64,000 nt of DNA from an uncultured Ruminococcus sp. (GCA_902788785.1 CADALT010000012.1:1-64000), one strand, 5' to 3'; shown: positions 47,588-56,585, numbered from the stretch's first letter. A program made the numbers and translations. Notes: generated by a model from the sequence alone, not told the origin.

Positions 47588-48580
47588 ATGACACGCTGGG
47601 GTATTTTAGGAACAGGTAAGATAGCACGCACTTTCGCCGAAGCCCTAAAAGGCAACGAAAGCTCACAGCTTATAGCCATAGGTTCACGTACCGCCGAGAA
47701 AGCTCAGGCTTTTGCGGAAGAATTCGGTATCGAACGTGCCTACAGCAGCTATGAGGAGCTTACCAAAGATGACAGCCTTGATATAATATACATTGCAACT
47801 CCCATGAGTTGTCACCATAAGGATGCCTTACTCTGCCTTGAACACGGCAGGAACGTCCTCTGTGAAAAAACACTGGCACTCAATGCTGACCAGGCGCAGG
47901 AGATGTTCAGCCTTGCCAAAGAAAAAGACCTTTTCTTCATGGAAGCCATGTGGATGAAGCTGCGCCCTACTTTTATGAAAGTAAAACAGTGGGTGCAGGA
48001 CGGCAGGATAGGCAAGGTGCAGTTTATTAAGGCTGATTTCAATAACTATGTCCCCTATGATGCCAAGGACCGCCTTTTCAGAGCGGACTGCGGCGGCGGT
48101 GCACTGCTGGATATGGGCGTTTATCCGCTGACCCTTGTATTGTCGCTGCTGGGTGAGACCGAGGATATATTCACCCGTGCCCATATCGGCAAGGACGGTG
48201 TAGACATCTCAAACACCATCATACTCACCTACCCTGACGGCTGCTATGCCTCCACCTCATCGGGCTTTGAGGTGCAGGGGCGCAATAACGCTGTCATATC
48301 GGGTGATAAGGGCAGCATAGTCATCGGCGACTTTTTCTTCTGCTCAGCCGAATGTACCCTTTACGATATGGAAGGCAATACCATCGAGGACAGAGTTTTT
48401 CCGCCCGAGATAAACGGCTATGAGTACGAGATAAGGGAAGCTGAGCGCTGTCTTGCAGAGGGCTTGAAGGAAAGCACCATCATTCCCCATGAAGATACTC
48501 TGGCTGTCATGCGCCTGATGGATAGATGCCGCAAAGAATGGGGCATGACCTTCCCCGACGAGCAAACACCGACCGAATAA
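47588..48580 (+). CDS. Gfo/Idh/MocA-family oxidoreductase
   Basis: 330 aa NAD(P)-dependent sugar-type dehydrogenase. The Rossmann motif is GILGTGKIARTF at the N-terminus, followed by DIIYIATPMSCHHKDALLCLEHGRNVLCEK. The conserved Lys of EK(T) is in VLCEKTLALN (about 97), and a catalytic-type His/Asp region lies in GGGALLDMGVYP. Substrate not predictable. AAGGAGG precedes the ATG. Confidence 0.87.
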   Translation: MTRWGILGTGKIARTFAEALKGNESSQLIAIGSRTAEKAQAFAEEFGIERAYSSYEELTKDDSLDIIYIATPMSCHHKDALLCLEHGRNVLCEKTLALNADQAQEMFSLAKEKDLFFMEAMWMKLRPTFMKVKQWVQDGRIGKVQFIKADFNNYVPYDAKDRLFRADCGGGALLDMGVYPLTLVLSLLGETEDIFTRAHIGKDGVDISNTIILTYPDGCYASTSSGFEVQGRNNAVISGDKGSIVIGDFFFCSAECTLYDMEGNTIEDRVFPPEINGYEYEIREAERCLAEGLKESTIIPHEDTLAVMRLMDRCRKEWGMTFPDEQTPTE

Positions 48581-48586
48581 ACAACA

Positions 48587-48620
48587 AGGCACTTCTGCAT
48601 ACCACAGAAGTGCCTGTATT
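48587..48620 (+). terminator. intrinsic terminator
   Basis: AGGCACTTCTG / CAGAAGTGCCT (48587-48615), then a T-rich stretch (GTATTATTTT). The stem core CACTTCTG / CAGAAGTG is the same as in the 153-183 hairpin. Confidence 0.85.
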
Positions 48621-48680
48621 ATTTTCTTACACAGCAAGCCGCAAAGCTGCTCTCCTCAAACAGATCTCTTGATGTCTTAT

Positions 48681-50387
48681 TTAAAATTCTCCATCAGGCA
48701 ATCTTCCATAGTGCGCATTATCTGCGTCTATATTGTATACCGCCAGATTGCATACGGGATTCATATCGGATATATCGACGGATCCGGGATCATCTATCGA
48801 GATCTTTCCTTCCTCAGTTGAGGCATCCAGCCGCTTTTGAAGCTCGTCGAGCTGTTCATCTGTCAAATCAAAACTCAGTGCCCAGTATTTGCCGTCTATC
48901 TCCGTCCATGCAGCATTAGGGAGTACTGAAAATGTAGCACTCATATATATATCATGCCCCAGTATTTCCTCTATCTCATTATATGTCATTCCGACAGTTA
49001 TCCCGCCTCCGACGTCTGCACCTTCATAAAGATTTAGCTCTTCTATCTTGTCGCTCAGTTCATAATCAAAATCACCATAGGTCACCTTGATGGTGTTTTC
49101 CGGTTTGTTGTCCATACCTTCCACTCGCTGCAGCAAAAAGACGTACTCAGGGAATGCGGCACATTTCAGACCAAAGGAAGCCGCCTGACCGGACTTTCCC
49201 AATACTATATCATACTGGTCGTTGGATAAAGCCCTCAGCTGCGCACCGTCCATTGAAAGCATTTTATCTACTGACATCTCGACCCGTTCAGTCTGACTTG
49301 CCGAAACATCGGCACTGCTTGATTCGGGACGGCTCTCGTCGTTATTTTGTGTAGTTATGACCGTTTCGGGACGGCTTTCTGTCGTCGTATCATCACTGAC
49401 TGACACACTGCTATCTGCCGTATCATTCTGTGAGCTGTCCAATATGATCCTATTCGTGCTTTCTGGCGCACTGCCTTCGGATCTACTGCTTTCCGAAATA
49501 CTGCTATCGGGAACACTGCTGTCAGGAGCACTTTTTTCGGGCGTACTGCTTTCGTTTGTATAGGCAACACTTATATATGAACTGCTTTCATCGGGCAGCA
49601 CATCTCCGATAACCGCATCGTCATTCTTATTCATAAGCCCAAGTCCCAGCGGTATGCCCACAGCCATCACCGCCGCAGCTGCCGCAGCCGCTATCTTAGT
49701 ACCCATTGCAGCCGAAGTCACCGCAGCTGAAGATGATGTCCTGACCGCAGCCACATACTTGGGCGATACCGTATTTTTGAGCATATCTCCCATAGGTACC
49801 GCACACATAACTGCACCGCTGCCTGCCATTTTCTCTATCTTCGCTTTCAGCTTTTTCCTCGCCTGAAAAAGCTTCTGCTTGGCAGAATTCTCATTCATGC
49901 CCAGCGTCTTAGCCACATCTGCCACGCTCATATTATCATAGTAATAAAGTATAACTGCCGATTTCATATCGGGCTTCAGCTCATCTATAAGCTGTTTGAG
50001 TTCCTTTGCACGCTCCTTGTTTGTAGCGTAGTCCTCTGGCACCATGACAGGTTCGTTGAGGCTGACGTTCTCCATCACAGCCTCCATCTCCTCGTCACTG
50101 TCGAAGTAAGCGCTGCGTTTCTCCTTGCGGAAAATATCCTTGCACTTGTGGAAAGCTATGCTGTGCAGCCATGTGCCGAAGTTCTCGGGATTTTCCAGCG
50201 TATGTATCCCCTCCATGGCTTTCAGGAACGACTCCTGAGTTATATCCTCCGCCACATCTTTTCTCCCAACGTTTTTTAGCACGAAGAAATACAGCTTGTC
50301 ATAGTATTCGCCATACAGCGCCTCGAACGCCTTTTTACTGCCGTCCTGCGCATTTTCTACCGTTCTGATAAGCTCACTCTTGTTCAT
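48681..50387 (-). CDS. ECF-type sigma factor fused to membrane anchor and outer domain
   Basis: 568 aa. Sigma region 2 (about 12-80: YYDKLYFFVLKNVGRKDVAEDITQE in two parts) and sigma region 4 (about 125-180: SAVILYYYDNMSVADVAKTL) are intact. After them come an Ala-rich transmembrane helix (about 228-248), a Ser/Glu/Pro-rich linker (about 265-385) and a C-terminal domain of about 180 residues (VEMSVDKMLS...HYGRLPDGEF). Ordinary ECF factors end near 180 residues. Membrane tethering implies release by proteolysis or signalling through the outer domain. The ATG follows GGAGGGA and overlaps a 48-codon upstream gene. Confidence 0.82.
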   Translation of the reverse strand: MNKSELIRTVENAQDGSKKAFEALYGEYYDKLYFFVLKNVGRKDVAEDITQESFLKAMEGIHTLENPENFGTWLHSIAFHKCKDIFRKEKRSAYFDSDEEMEAVMENVSLNEPVMVPEDYATNKERAKELKQLIDELKPDMKSAVILYYYDNMSVADVAKTLGMNENSAKQKLFQARKKLKAKIEKMAGSGAVMCAVPMGDMLKNTVSPKYVAAVRTSSSAAVTSAAMGTKIAAAAAAAVMAVGIPLGLGLMNKNDDAVIGDVLPDESSSYISVAYTNESSTPEKSAPDSSVPDSSISESSRSEGSAPESTNRIILDSSQNDTADSSVSVSDDTTTESRPETVITTQNNDESRPESSSADVSASQTERVEMSVDKMLSMDGAQLRALSNDQYDIVLGKSGQAASFGLKCAAFPEYVFLLQRVEGMDNKPENTIKVTYGDFDYELSDKIEELNLYEGADVGGGITVGMTYNEIEEILGHDIYMSATFSVLPNAAWTEIDGKYWALSFDLTDEQLDELQKRLDASTEEGKISIDDPGSVDISDMNPVCNLAVYNIDADNAHYGRLPDGEF

Positions 50388-50520
50388 CGAAGTGTCCCTC
50401 CGTAACCAATATCTTCTCCAGTTCTTTCATGTTTTTCATTTTCTCCTCTTCCGTCAGCGCCGATTCTTCCTGCATCTGTTGAAGCAGCAGGCGCATCAAA
50501 GTGTTAAATAGTATCTCCAT
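50374..50520 (-). CDS. 48-aa protein overlapping the sigma factor start
   Basis: Short frame beginning MEILFNTLMRLLLQQMQEE and ending TEGHFDEQE, Leu-rich then Glu/Lys-rich, probably two amphipathic helices. Its stop lies 14 nt inside the sigma gene in another frame, so translation could be coupled. Its own ribosome site is weak (AGCGAG). Position suggests a regulator of the sigma factor; this is inference and the gene may be spurious. Confidence 0.45.
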   Translation of the reverse strand: MEILFNTLMRLLLQQMQEESALTEEEKMKNMKELEKILVTEGHFDEQE

Positions 50521-50660
50521 AGTTTTCTCGCTTTCTTGTCTCTGTCTCAGTATAAATATCGTCTGATATTCTCTTTTCCGATAATTAGTCGCACAAGATA
50601 AGCTTTGGTTATAAAAAAACTAAAAAAAAATTGTAAAAAAACAGACCCCCGCAAACCAAC

Positions 50661-50693
50661 AAAAAAGTTCGGTATCACAGGGACACCGAACTT
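50661..50693 (-). terminator. intrinsic terminator of rpsT
   Basis: AAGTTCGGT / ACCGAACTT (50665-50693) with a T run on the minus strand. The rest of 50521-50722 is A+T-rich leader sequence of the sigma unit. Confidence 0.9.
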
Positions 50694-50722
50694 ATTTTAC
50701 TTATTAACAGCCAAAGGACTAA

Positions 50723-50974
50723 TTAGCCCAGCTTCTTAGCGAGCTGAGACTTCTTTCTTGCAGCGTTGTTCTTGTGCAGGATTCCCTTTGTGCAAGCCAT
50801 ATCCACCTTCTTGATAGCAGCTCTTACTACCTGCTCCTTATCAGCAGCATTCTCAGCAACAGCAGCATCAGCCTTCTTCAGAGCAGTCTTGAGATCAGAC
50901 TTGATAGCCTTGTTTCTCAGGGTCTTCTTCTCGATGACCTTAACTCTCTTCTTAGCAGACTTGATATTAGGCAT
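50723..50974 (-). CDS. rpsT: 30S ribosomal protein S20
   Basis: 83 aa, the usual length. Starts [21 protein letters not shown] and ends in a Lys-rich helix with [13 protein letters not shown]. The start is the ATG at 50974, 7 nt after GGGAGG; the frame upstream is the untranslated leader. Binds 16S rRNA early in small-subunit assembly. Monocistronic, divergent from gpr. Confidence 0.96.
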   Translation of the reverse strand: MPNIKSAKKRVKVIEKKTLRNKAIKSDLKTALKKADAAVAENAADKEQVVRAAIKKVDMACTKGILHKNNAARKKSQLAKKLG

Positions 50975-51074
50975 ACGGACACCTCCCTCAATGAATAAAT
51001 CTCGCTTATCAGGATAAGCTATCCGCAGACTGAGAGGAAATGCGGACAACAGATTTCAACAAGCTAACATAGTT

Positions 51075-51103
51075 ATTTTACCACATTTCTCTTAGAATTG
51101 CAA
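51075..51103 (-). promoter_or_regulatory. promoter of rpsT
   Basis: TTGCAA (51103-51098), 17-nt spacer, TAAAAT (51080-51075). Confidence 0.72.
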
Positions 51104-51174
51104 GGGGTTTTGGAAAAAATTTTGACCGAATACTCACTATTGTTTTGTACATTTTGTTGAAAAGGAGAATGACC

Positions 51175-52041
51175 ATGTCCCTGAGGACCGATCTTGCAGT
51201 TGAGACTGCACGCAGGCTTTCCCTTGACCGTGATCTTCACGGCATCGACCGCCGCATCGACATTGACGAGTCAGCCATGACCGAGATATCCGACATCACT
51301 ATAACCACATCTGCCGCCGCAAAAGCCATAGGCAGACCCAAAGGGCGCTACATCACCCTTAAAGCCCTTGACGCCACCTTCGAGAACTTCTGTCCCTGTT
51401 ACGAAACAAGGGTGCAGCTTTTAGCCGAAACTATTCGTGAACTTTCGGGCAATGCCGAAAGCATACTGGTGGCAGGGCTTGGCAACCGCAGTCTGACCGC
51501 AGATGCTCTGGGACCGCTCTGCATCGACAGCATTTTCGCCACACGCCATATCAAGCACCTCTCCCATGAGCTTGACACCTCTGAGCTCACCGAGCTTTCC
51601 GCCATCGAAACGGGCGTGCTTGGTCAGACGGGTATCGAGTCCACCGAGCAGATAAAAGCCATATGCAATGCAGTCCGCCCCGATCTGGTCATCGCCGTAG
51701 ATTCCCTTGCCTGTAGCGAGCTCGGTCATCTCGGGCGCACCGTTCAGCTTTGTGATACGGGCATTTCCCCGGGCAGCGGAGTCGAGAACTGCCGTCGGGA
51801 ACTTTCCCGTTCGACCCTCGGCGTGACCTGTATCGCCATCGGTGTGCCCATGGTGGTAGATCTTACCACCGCAGCGGAACTGATCTTCGGCAAGCAAGCC
51901 CCCGAGGGCAGCGAAGGCATGACCGTCACCCCGGGTGCAGTAGACCGCCTTGCCGCCAACGCTGCACAGTTCATATCCGACGGGATAAATCTCGCCTTCC
52001 AGAAGACCCTGACCCTCGCAGAACTGCGCAGCCTGGTCTGA
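51175..52041 (+). CDS. gpr: GPR endopeptidase (spore protease)
   Basis: 288 aa aspartic-type protease that degrades small acid-soluble proteins at spore germination. Typical blocks are MSLRTDLAVETARR, VAGLGNRSLTADALGP, GVLGQTGIESTEQI, AVDSLA and ISPGSGVENCRRELS. The start is the ATG at 51175, 7 nt after AGGAGA; another ATG two codons earlier is too close to that site. No other spore gene is in the window, so sporulation ability cannot be concluded from this alone. Confidence 0.92.
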   Translation: MSLRTDLAVETARRLSLDRDLHGIDRRIDIDESAMTEISDITITTSAAAKAIGRPKGRYITLKALDATFENFCPCYETRVQLLAETIRELSGNAESILVAGLGNRSLTADALGPLCIDSIFATRHIKHLSHELDTSELTELSAIETGVLGQTGIESTEQIKAICNAVRPDLVIAVDSLACSELGHLGRTVQLCDTGISPGSGVENCRRELSRSTLGVTCIAIGVPMVVDLTTAAELIFGKQAPEGSEGMTVTPGAVDRLAANAAQFISDGINLAFQKTLTLAELRSLV

Positions 52042-52047
52042 AATACA

Positions 52048-52080
52048 AAAAGGCAGAGAACAGCTCTCTGCCTTTTATTT
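52048..52080. terminator. bidirectional terminator between gpr and adhE
   Basis: AAAAGGCAGAGA / TCTCTGCCTTTT (52048-52076), T-rich on both strands. It serves two convergent genes. Confidence 0.92.
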
Positions 52081-52088
52081 TAATATTA

Positions 52089-54713
52089 TCAGCCCTCGTA
52101 CTTAGTGCCGTAGTAGCAAGCCTTGTAGATCTCCTTGAGCTCTTCGATCAGAGGATATCTGGGGTTAGCACCTGTGCACTGATCGTCGAATGCGTCCTCG
52201 GACATCTGATCCAGTGTAGCCAGGAAGTCTTCCTCGGAAATGCCGTAATCTGCAATAGTCTTCTTGCAGCCAACTCTCTCCTTCAGCTCCTCAACCTTGT
52301 CGCACAGCATCTTGAAGCACTCCTTGTCGTCCTTGCCGAACAGACCCAGGTAACGTGCTACCTCAGCGTACTTCTCCAGTGTCTTGGGATACTCATACTG
52401 AGAGAATGTGCCCATCTTTGTGGGAACAGGATTTGCGTTGAACTTCATAACGTTTGTTATGAGCAGTGCACAGCAGATACCGTGAGGCAGGTGGTGATAT
52501 GCACCCAGCTTGTGAGCCAGTGAGTGACCTATACCCAGGAATGCGTTTGCGAACGCCATACCTGCCATAGTAGCAGCGTGAGCCATCTTCTCTCTAGCCT
52601 TAACAGCGGTCTGACCATTGTCAACGCACTCAGGCAGATTTTCAAATGTCATCTTCAGGGACTGCAGAGCGATACCGTCAGTAAAGTCTGTTGCCATTAC
52701 AGAAGCCAGAGCCTCAAGGTCGTGTACCATGCAGTCAAGACCCGATGCAGCTGTCAGACCCTTAGGTGCGCTCATCATGAGGTCGGTATCTACGATAGCC
52801 ATGTTAGGCAGCAGAGCGTAGTCTGCCAGAGGATACTTGTGACCTGTCTTCTCGTCGGTGATAACTGCGAAAGGTGTTACCTCCGAACCTGTACCGGAAG
52901 ATGTAGGTATACAGATGAAGTATGCCTTCTCGCCCATCTTGGGGAATGTGTATACTCTCTTTCTGATATCGATAAATCTCATTGCCATATCCAGGAAGTC
53001 AGCCTCGGGGTGCTCATAAAGTACCCACATGATCTTAGCTGCGTCCATTGCGGAACCGCCGCCGATGGCGATGATGGTATCAGGCTCGAATGCCCTGATA
53101 GCCTTTACACCCTCCATTGCGCTGCTCAGTGAAGGATCGGGAGCAACGTCGAAGAATACGTTGTGTGTGATACCCATTTCATCCAGCTTATCTGTGATAG
53201 GCTTAGTGTAGCCGTTCTTGTACAGGAACTGGTCTGTTACGATGAACGCACGCTTCTTGCCCATTACGGTTTTCAGCTCATCAAGGGCAACGGGCAGGCA
53301 GCCCTTCTTGAAGTATACCTTTTCGGGGGCTCTGAACCAAAGCATATTCTCTCTCCTCTCAACAACTGTCTTAACGTTCAGCAGGTGCTTGACACCGACG
53401 TTCTCCGATACGGAGTTACCGCCCCAAGAGCCGCAGCCCAGTGTCAGTGAGGGAGCGAAATTAAAGTTGTACAGATCGCCGATACCGCCCAGTGAAGAAG
53501 GTGTGTTTACGATCAGACGGCAGGTCTTCATTCTCTCTGCGAACTTCATGAGCTTTTCTCTCTCGTTCACATTGTCTATCCACAGCACCGAGGTATGACC
53601 CAGACCGCCGTTATTTCTCAGCAGTGCATCAGCCTTGTTCAGTGCATCGTCAAAATCTTCGGACTTGTACATACCCAGTACAGTAGTCAGCTTTTCGTGA
53701 CCGAAAGCTTCCTCGGGCTCAGTGCTTGTAGCTTCACCGATCAGTACCTTTACATTCTCGGGAACTTCAAAGCCGCACAGCTTAGCAATAGTAACAGGAC
53801 GCTGACCAACGATCTTCGCATTGAGCGCACCGTTGATTATCATAGTGCTTCTGACCTTGTCAGCTTCCTCATTGTTAAGAAAATAACAACCTCTTGCTTT
53901 CAGCTCAGCCTTTACTTCCTTATAGATCTTCTTATCAACGATCAGTGTCTGCTCTGTAGCGCAGATCATACCGTTGTCAAATGTCTTTGAGTGTATGATG
54001 GAGTTTACAGCTACCTTGATATCTGCGGAAGCATCAATGATAGCAGATGCGTTACCTGCACCAACGCCCAGTGCGGGAGTACCCGAAGAATAAGCAGACT
54101 TTACCATTCCGGGGCCGCCTGTAGCCAGTATCAGGTCGGAATCTCTCATGATCTGGTTTGTCATATCCAGTGAAGGAACATCTATCCAGCCGATGATGTT
54201 CTCGGGTGCGCCTGCCTCAACAGCAGCATCCAGCACGATCTTAGCAGCAGCTATCGTGCAGTTCTTTGCACGGGGGTGTGGGCTGATGATGATACCGTTT
54301 CTGGTCTTCAGAGAGATCAGTGTCTTGAAAATAGCAGTAGATGTGGGGTTTGTGGTAGGTATAACCGCAGCTATCAGACCGATAGGCTCATATATCCTTG
54401 TAGTACCGTAAGCCTCGTCCACATCAAAAGCACCGCAGGTCTGAACATTCTTATACTTATTATAGATATGCTCAGCTGCATAGTTGTTCTTGATGACCTT
54501 ATCCTCAACTATACCCATGCCCGTTTCTTCAACAGCCATCTTAGCCAGCGGTATTCTTGCCTTGTTAGCAGCAAGAGCAGCAGCCTTGAATATCTTGTCT
54601 ACCTGTTCCTGTGTATAGGTCGCAAAGATAGCCTGAGCCTCTCTTACCTCTTTGATCTTGGCTTCCAGAGCTTCAACGCTGTCTACCACGATGGGCTTCT
54701 TTGTTTTCGCCAT
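52089..54713 (-). CDS. adhE: bifunctional acetaldehyde-CoA/alcohol dehydrogenase
   Basis: 874 aa. The N-terminal half is the aldehyde dehydrogenase with catalytic Cys in FDNGMICATEQT (about 249). The C-terminal half is the iron-dependent alcohol dehydrogenase with GGGSAMDAAK and metal-ligand histidines in GIGHSLAHKLGAYHHLPHG. It converts acetyl-CoA to ethanol using two NADH, the main ethanol route in these fermenters; the protein forms spirosome filaments in other bacteria. The start is the ATG at 54713 after GGAGG. Monocistronic. Confidence 0.96.
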   Translation of the reverse strand: MAKTKKPIVVDSVEALEAKIKEVREAQAIFATYTQEQVDKIFKAAALAANKARIPLAKMAVEETGMGIVEDKVIKNNYAAEHIYNKYKNVQTCGAFDVDEAYGTTRIYEPIGLIAAVIPTTNPTSTAIFKTLISLKTRNGIIISPHPRAKNCTIAAAKIVLDAAVEAGAPENIIGWIDVPSLDMTNQIMRDSDLILATGGPGMVKSAYSSGTPALGVGAGNASAIIDASADIKVAVNSIIHSKTFDNGMICATEQTLIVDKKIYKEVKAELKARGCYFLNNEEADKVRSTMIINGALNAKIVGQRPVTIAKLCGFEVPENVKVLIGEATSTEPEEAFGHEKLTTVLGMYKSEDFDDALNKADALLRNNGGLGHTSVLWIDNVNEREKLMKFAERMKTCRLIVNTPSSLGGIGDLYNFNFAPSLTLGCGSWGGNSVSENVGVKHLLNVKTVVERRENMLWFRAPEKVYFKKGCLPVALDELKTVMGKKRAFIVTDQFLYKNGYTKPITDKLDEMGITHNVFFDVAPDPSLSSAMEGVKAIRAFEPDTIIAIGGGSAMDAAKIMWVLYEHPEADFLDMAMRFIDIRKRVYTFPKMGEKAYFICIPTSSGTGSEVTPFAVITDEKTGHKYPLADYALLPNMAIVDTDLMMSAPKGLTAASGLDCMVHDLEALASVMATDFTDGIALQSLKMTFENLPECVDNGQTAVKAREKMAHAATMAGMAFANAFLGIGHSLAHKLGAYHHLPHGICCALLITNVMKFNANPVPTKMGTFSQYEYPKTLEKYAEVARYLGLFGKDDKECFKMLCDKVEELKERVGCKKTIADYGISEEDFLATLDQMSEDAFDDQCTGANPRYPLIEELKEIYKACYYGTKYEG

Positions 54714-54806
54714 AATATTACCTCCATCAATATCGGACTTCCTTGTAAAAATTCGGTCCATTCATTTTACGGTCGATAAGACCATTACTCTCCCTATGAT
54801 GATTAT

Positions 54807-54835
54807 ATTATATCAGTTTGTTATTTTTTTGTCAA
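54807..54835 (-). promoter_or_regulatory. adhE promoter with Rex-like operator
   Basis: TTGACA (54835-54830), 17-nt spacer ending TGA, TATAAT (54812-54807). TTGACAAAAAAATAACAA (54835-54818) overlaps the -35 and resembles the clostridial Rex box TTGTTAA-N4-TTAACAA with three mismatches. NADH-responsive control is inferred. Confidence 0.8.
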
Positions 54836-54976
54836 TCCTATATTACCAGAACTTTTTTAATTTTTTCTGAACGTTTGCCCACCTCTCAAACTTTATCACG
54901 ACCCTACTATGATGAACCATATTAAACGACATAATTTTCTGTATATTCCACACTCATCATAACAAGTATCATAGTT

Positions 54977-55274
54977 CCGGGCTAGGATAAGCTACTCATG
55001 CCTCATAGCTATGCTTTGTTACCGAGCGCCTTTTTATTCTATTTAAACAAAAAGTTGTGACGAGCTGGCTGTCCGGGCTAGGATAAACTGCCTTTGTTGC
55101 ACAACTCTTGAAAGCTACCGAGCGCCTATCTATGCCCTCAAACAAAATAACGTGACGAATCGGCGTTCCGGGCTAGGATAAGCTACCTTTAGTAACCAAC
55201 TATATCCTGCTACCGAGCGCCTATCTTCGCCCTAAAACCAAAAGACGTGACGAATTGGCTGTCCGGGCTAGGAA
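54977..55274 (+). repeat. three tandem ~95-nt structured repeats plus partial fourth
   Basis: Units start at 54977, 55073, 55168 and (partial) 55263 with CCGGGCTAGGATAA. Each has that block, a variable segment of exactly 22 nt, GYTACCGAGCGCC, a second variable part, then ACGTGACGAATYGGC or close to it. Each variable 22-mer holds a different dyad (CATAGCTATG; GTTG-CA-CAAC; TAGT-AACCA-ACTA), which looks like covariation in an RNA hairpin. CCGAGCGCC can also pair with GGCGTTCCGG of the following unit. A terminator follows on the plus strand. No coding potential; I recognise no known family. No plus-strand promoter is clear in 54836-54976. Confidence 0.75.
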
Positions 55275-55306
55275 AAAGCGCTGCTCTTTGTGGGAACAGC
55301 GCTTTT
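55274..55306. terminator. bidirectional terminator after tandem repeats
   Basis: AAAAGCGCTG / CAGCGCTTTT (55274-55306) with a 13-nt loop. It ends the minus-strand membrane gene and could end a plus-strand repeat RNA. Confidence 0.88.
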
Positions 55307-55314
55307 GTATCAAA

Positions 55315-56487
55315 TTATTTCATGCTTTTCTTGAGCTTGTTCTGCTCTTCTTCCATGAGCTTCATCAGATCTTCCAGTGAAGCGTCGCCCGACATACCGC
55401 TGCTTGCAGGTCTCCTTCTCTGGGGAGGTCTGCGTTTCGGTCTGCGGTTAGCAGGTGCAGCACCGTTCGCTGCATTCTCGCCGTCTACCATCTTGGAAGC
55501 CTTCTCGTAGTATTCGCTCATCTTCTCGTCTTCTCTGAGGCTCAGGCTGCCCTTTGCAGCAGGTGCCTCCTCAGGAGCGCTCTGCTCTGCTGCCGCAGGC
55601 TTTTCTGCCTTAGGTGCAGGCTTTTCAGCTCTCTCACGTCTTGGTGCGAGCTCTTCAAAGTCGTCAACAGGCTGTCTCTTCTTTCTTGCAGGTGCGAGAA
55701 CTTCCTCTTCGTCCTCGTCCTCCTCAACAGGTTCAGCCTTTCTGCGCTTTCTTACAGGAGCAAAGTCCTCGTCGTCTTCATCTTCCTCGATGATCCTTGC
55801 CTTCTTGCGCTTTCTGGCGATCTGCTCACCCTCGCTCTTGCCGCCGAACAGGAAGTCGTCAAGCTCTACCTCTTTCTCTTCCTCTTCGTCGTCCTCGTCC
55901 TCATCGTCGTCATCATCGTTTGTATGAGTTGCAATGGCGATTATCAGTTCTATCAGCACCAGCAGGAACAGCGGAACTACCGCACAGCACAGCATACCCA
56001 GCTTAGTTGTCATAAAGCTGATGACTGTGCCTGCTGTTTTGAAGTAGCTTGTACACTCACCTATCAGATCGGAAAAAGCAACCTCAAAAGTCTTGTTGCC
56101 GTTAGCCACGGTGTAAGTCAGATGGGTGCTGTCGTCTGTTTTCTCTGCATTAGCCAGCCAGAACACGCCTGTGCCCACGCCATCAACATTCTCACAAAGC
56201 ACCGCATGACCTATCTTGTCCTCGGGATTATTATTGATAGAACCCTCAGATGCGATGACCAGCACATTCTTGGGCACAGCCACCTGTGCGCCTTCATCAC
56301 CGTTGGTCAGCAGATCTTCCTTGGTCAGGAAAAGGCTGTATCCCATCACGCTGGGTGTTACCTCTTCATTCTTGAAGACCTTGCCCACGCCGAAAACTAT
56401 CAGCATTTCCAATATGATAAATACTATAAAAAATACCAGTACACTTTTACCTGCTCCCGATCTTTTACTTGTGGAGACAGCTCCCAT
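55315..56487 (-). CDS. membrane protein with highly charged cytosolic tail, unknown
   Basis: 390 aa. Helix at about 15-36, an outer domain of about 120 residues (PSVMGYSLFLTKEDLL, VPKNVLVIASEGS), a second helix (about 165-190), then about 200 low-complexity residues alternating acidic runs (DDDDDEDEDDEEEE) with basic patches (RKRKKARI, RPKRRPPQRRR) and a coiled end. The PSVMGYS start of the outer domain faintly recalls signal peptidase I (S26), but no catalytic Ser/Lys pair is clear. Own promoter; role unknown. Confidence 0.6.
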   Translation of the reverse strand: MGAVSTSKRSGAGKSVLVFFIVFIILEMLIVFGVGKVFKNEEVTPSVMGYSLFLTKEDLLTNGDEGAQVAVPKNVLVIASEGSINNNPEDKIGHAVLCENVDGVGTGVFWLANAEKTDDSTHLTYTVANGNKTFEVAFSDLIGECTSYFKTAGTVISFMTTKLGMLCCAVVPLFLLVLIELIIAIATHTNDDDDDEDEDDEEEEKEVELDDFLFGGKSEGEQIARKRKKARIIEEDEDDEDFAPVRKRRKAEPVEEDEDEEEVLAPARKKRQPVDDFEELAPRRERAEKPAPKAEKPAAAEQSAPEEAPAAKGSLSLREDEKMSEYYEKASKMVDGENAANGAAPANRRPKRRPPQRRRPASSGMSGDASLEDLMKLMEEEQNKLKKSMK

Positions 56488-56556
56488 AAATCAACATTCC
56501 TTTCATATTCACGCAATATAAGCCCTCATATCACGACAGAATTCAAGCTACATTCT

Positions 56557-56585
56557 ATTATAGCACATATTTTTACAGATTTCAA
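56557..56585 (-). promoter_or_regulatory. promoter of the charged-tail membrane protein
   Basis: TTGAAA (56585-56580), 17-nt spacer ending TGC, TATAAT (56562-56557), extended -10. Confidence 0.82.

Noticed and set aside
54977-55274. Tandem repeats as a CRISPR array
   Set aside because: Unit length of about 95 nt, two variable parts per unit, preserved dyads in the variable parts and no cas genes do not fit CRISPR.
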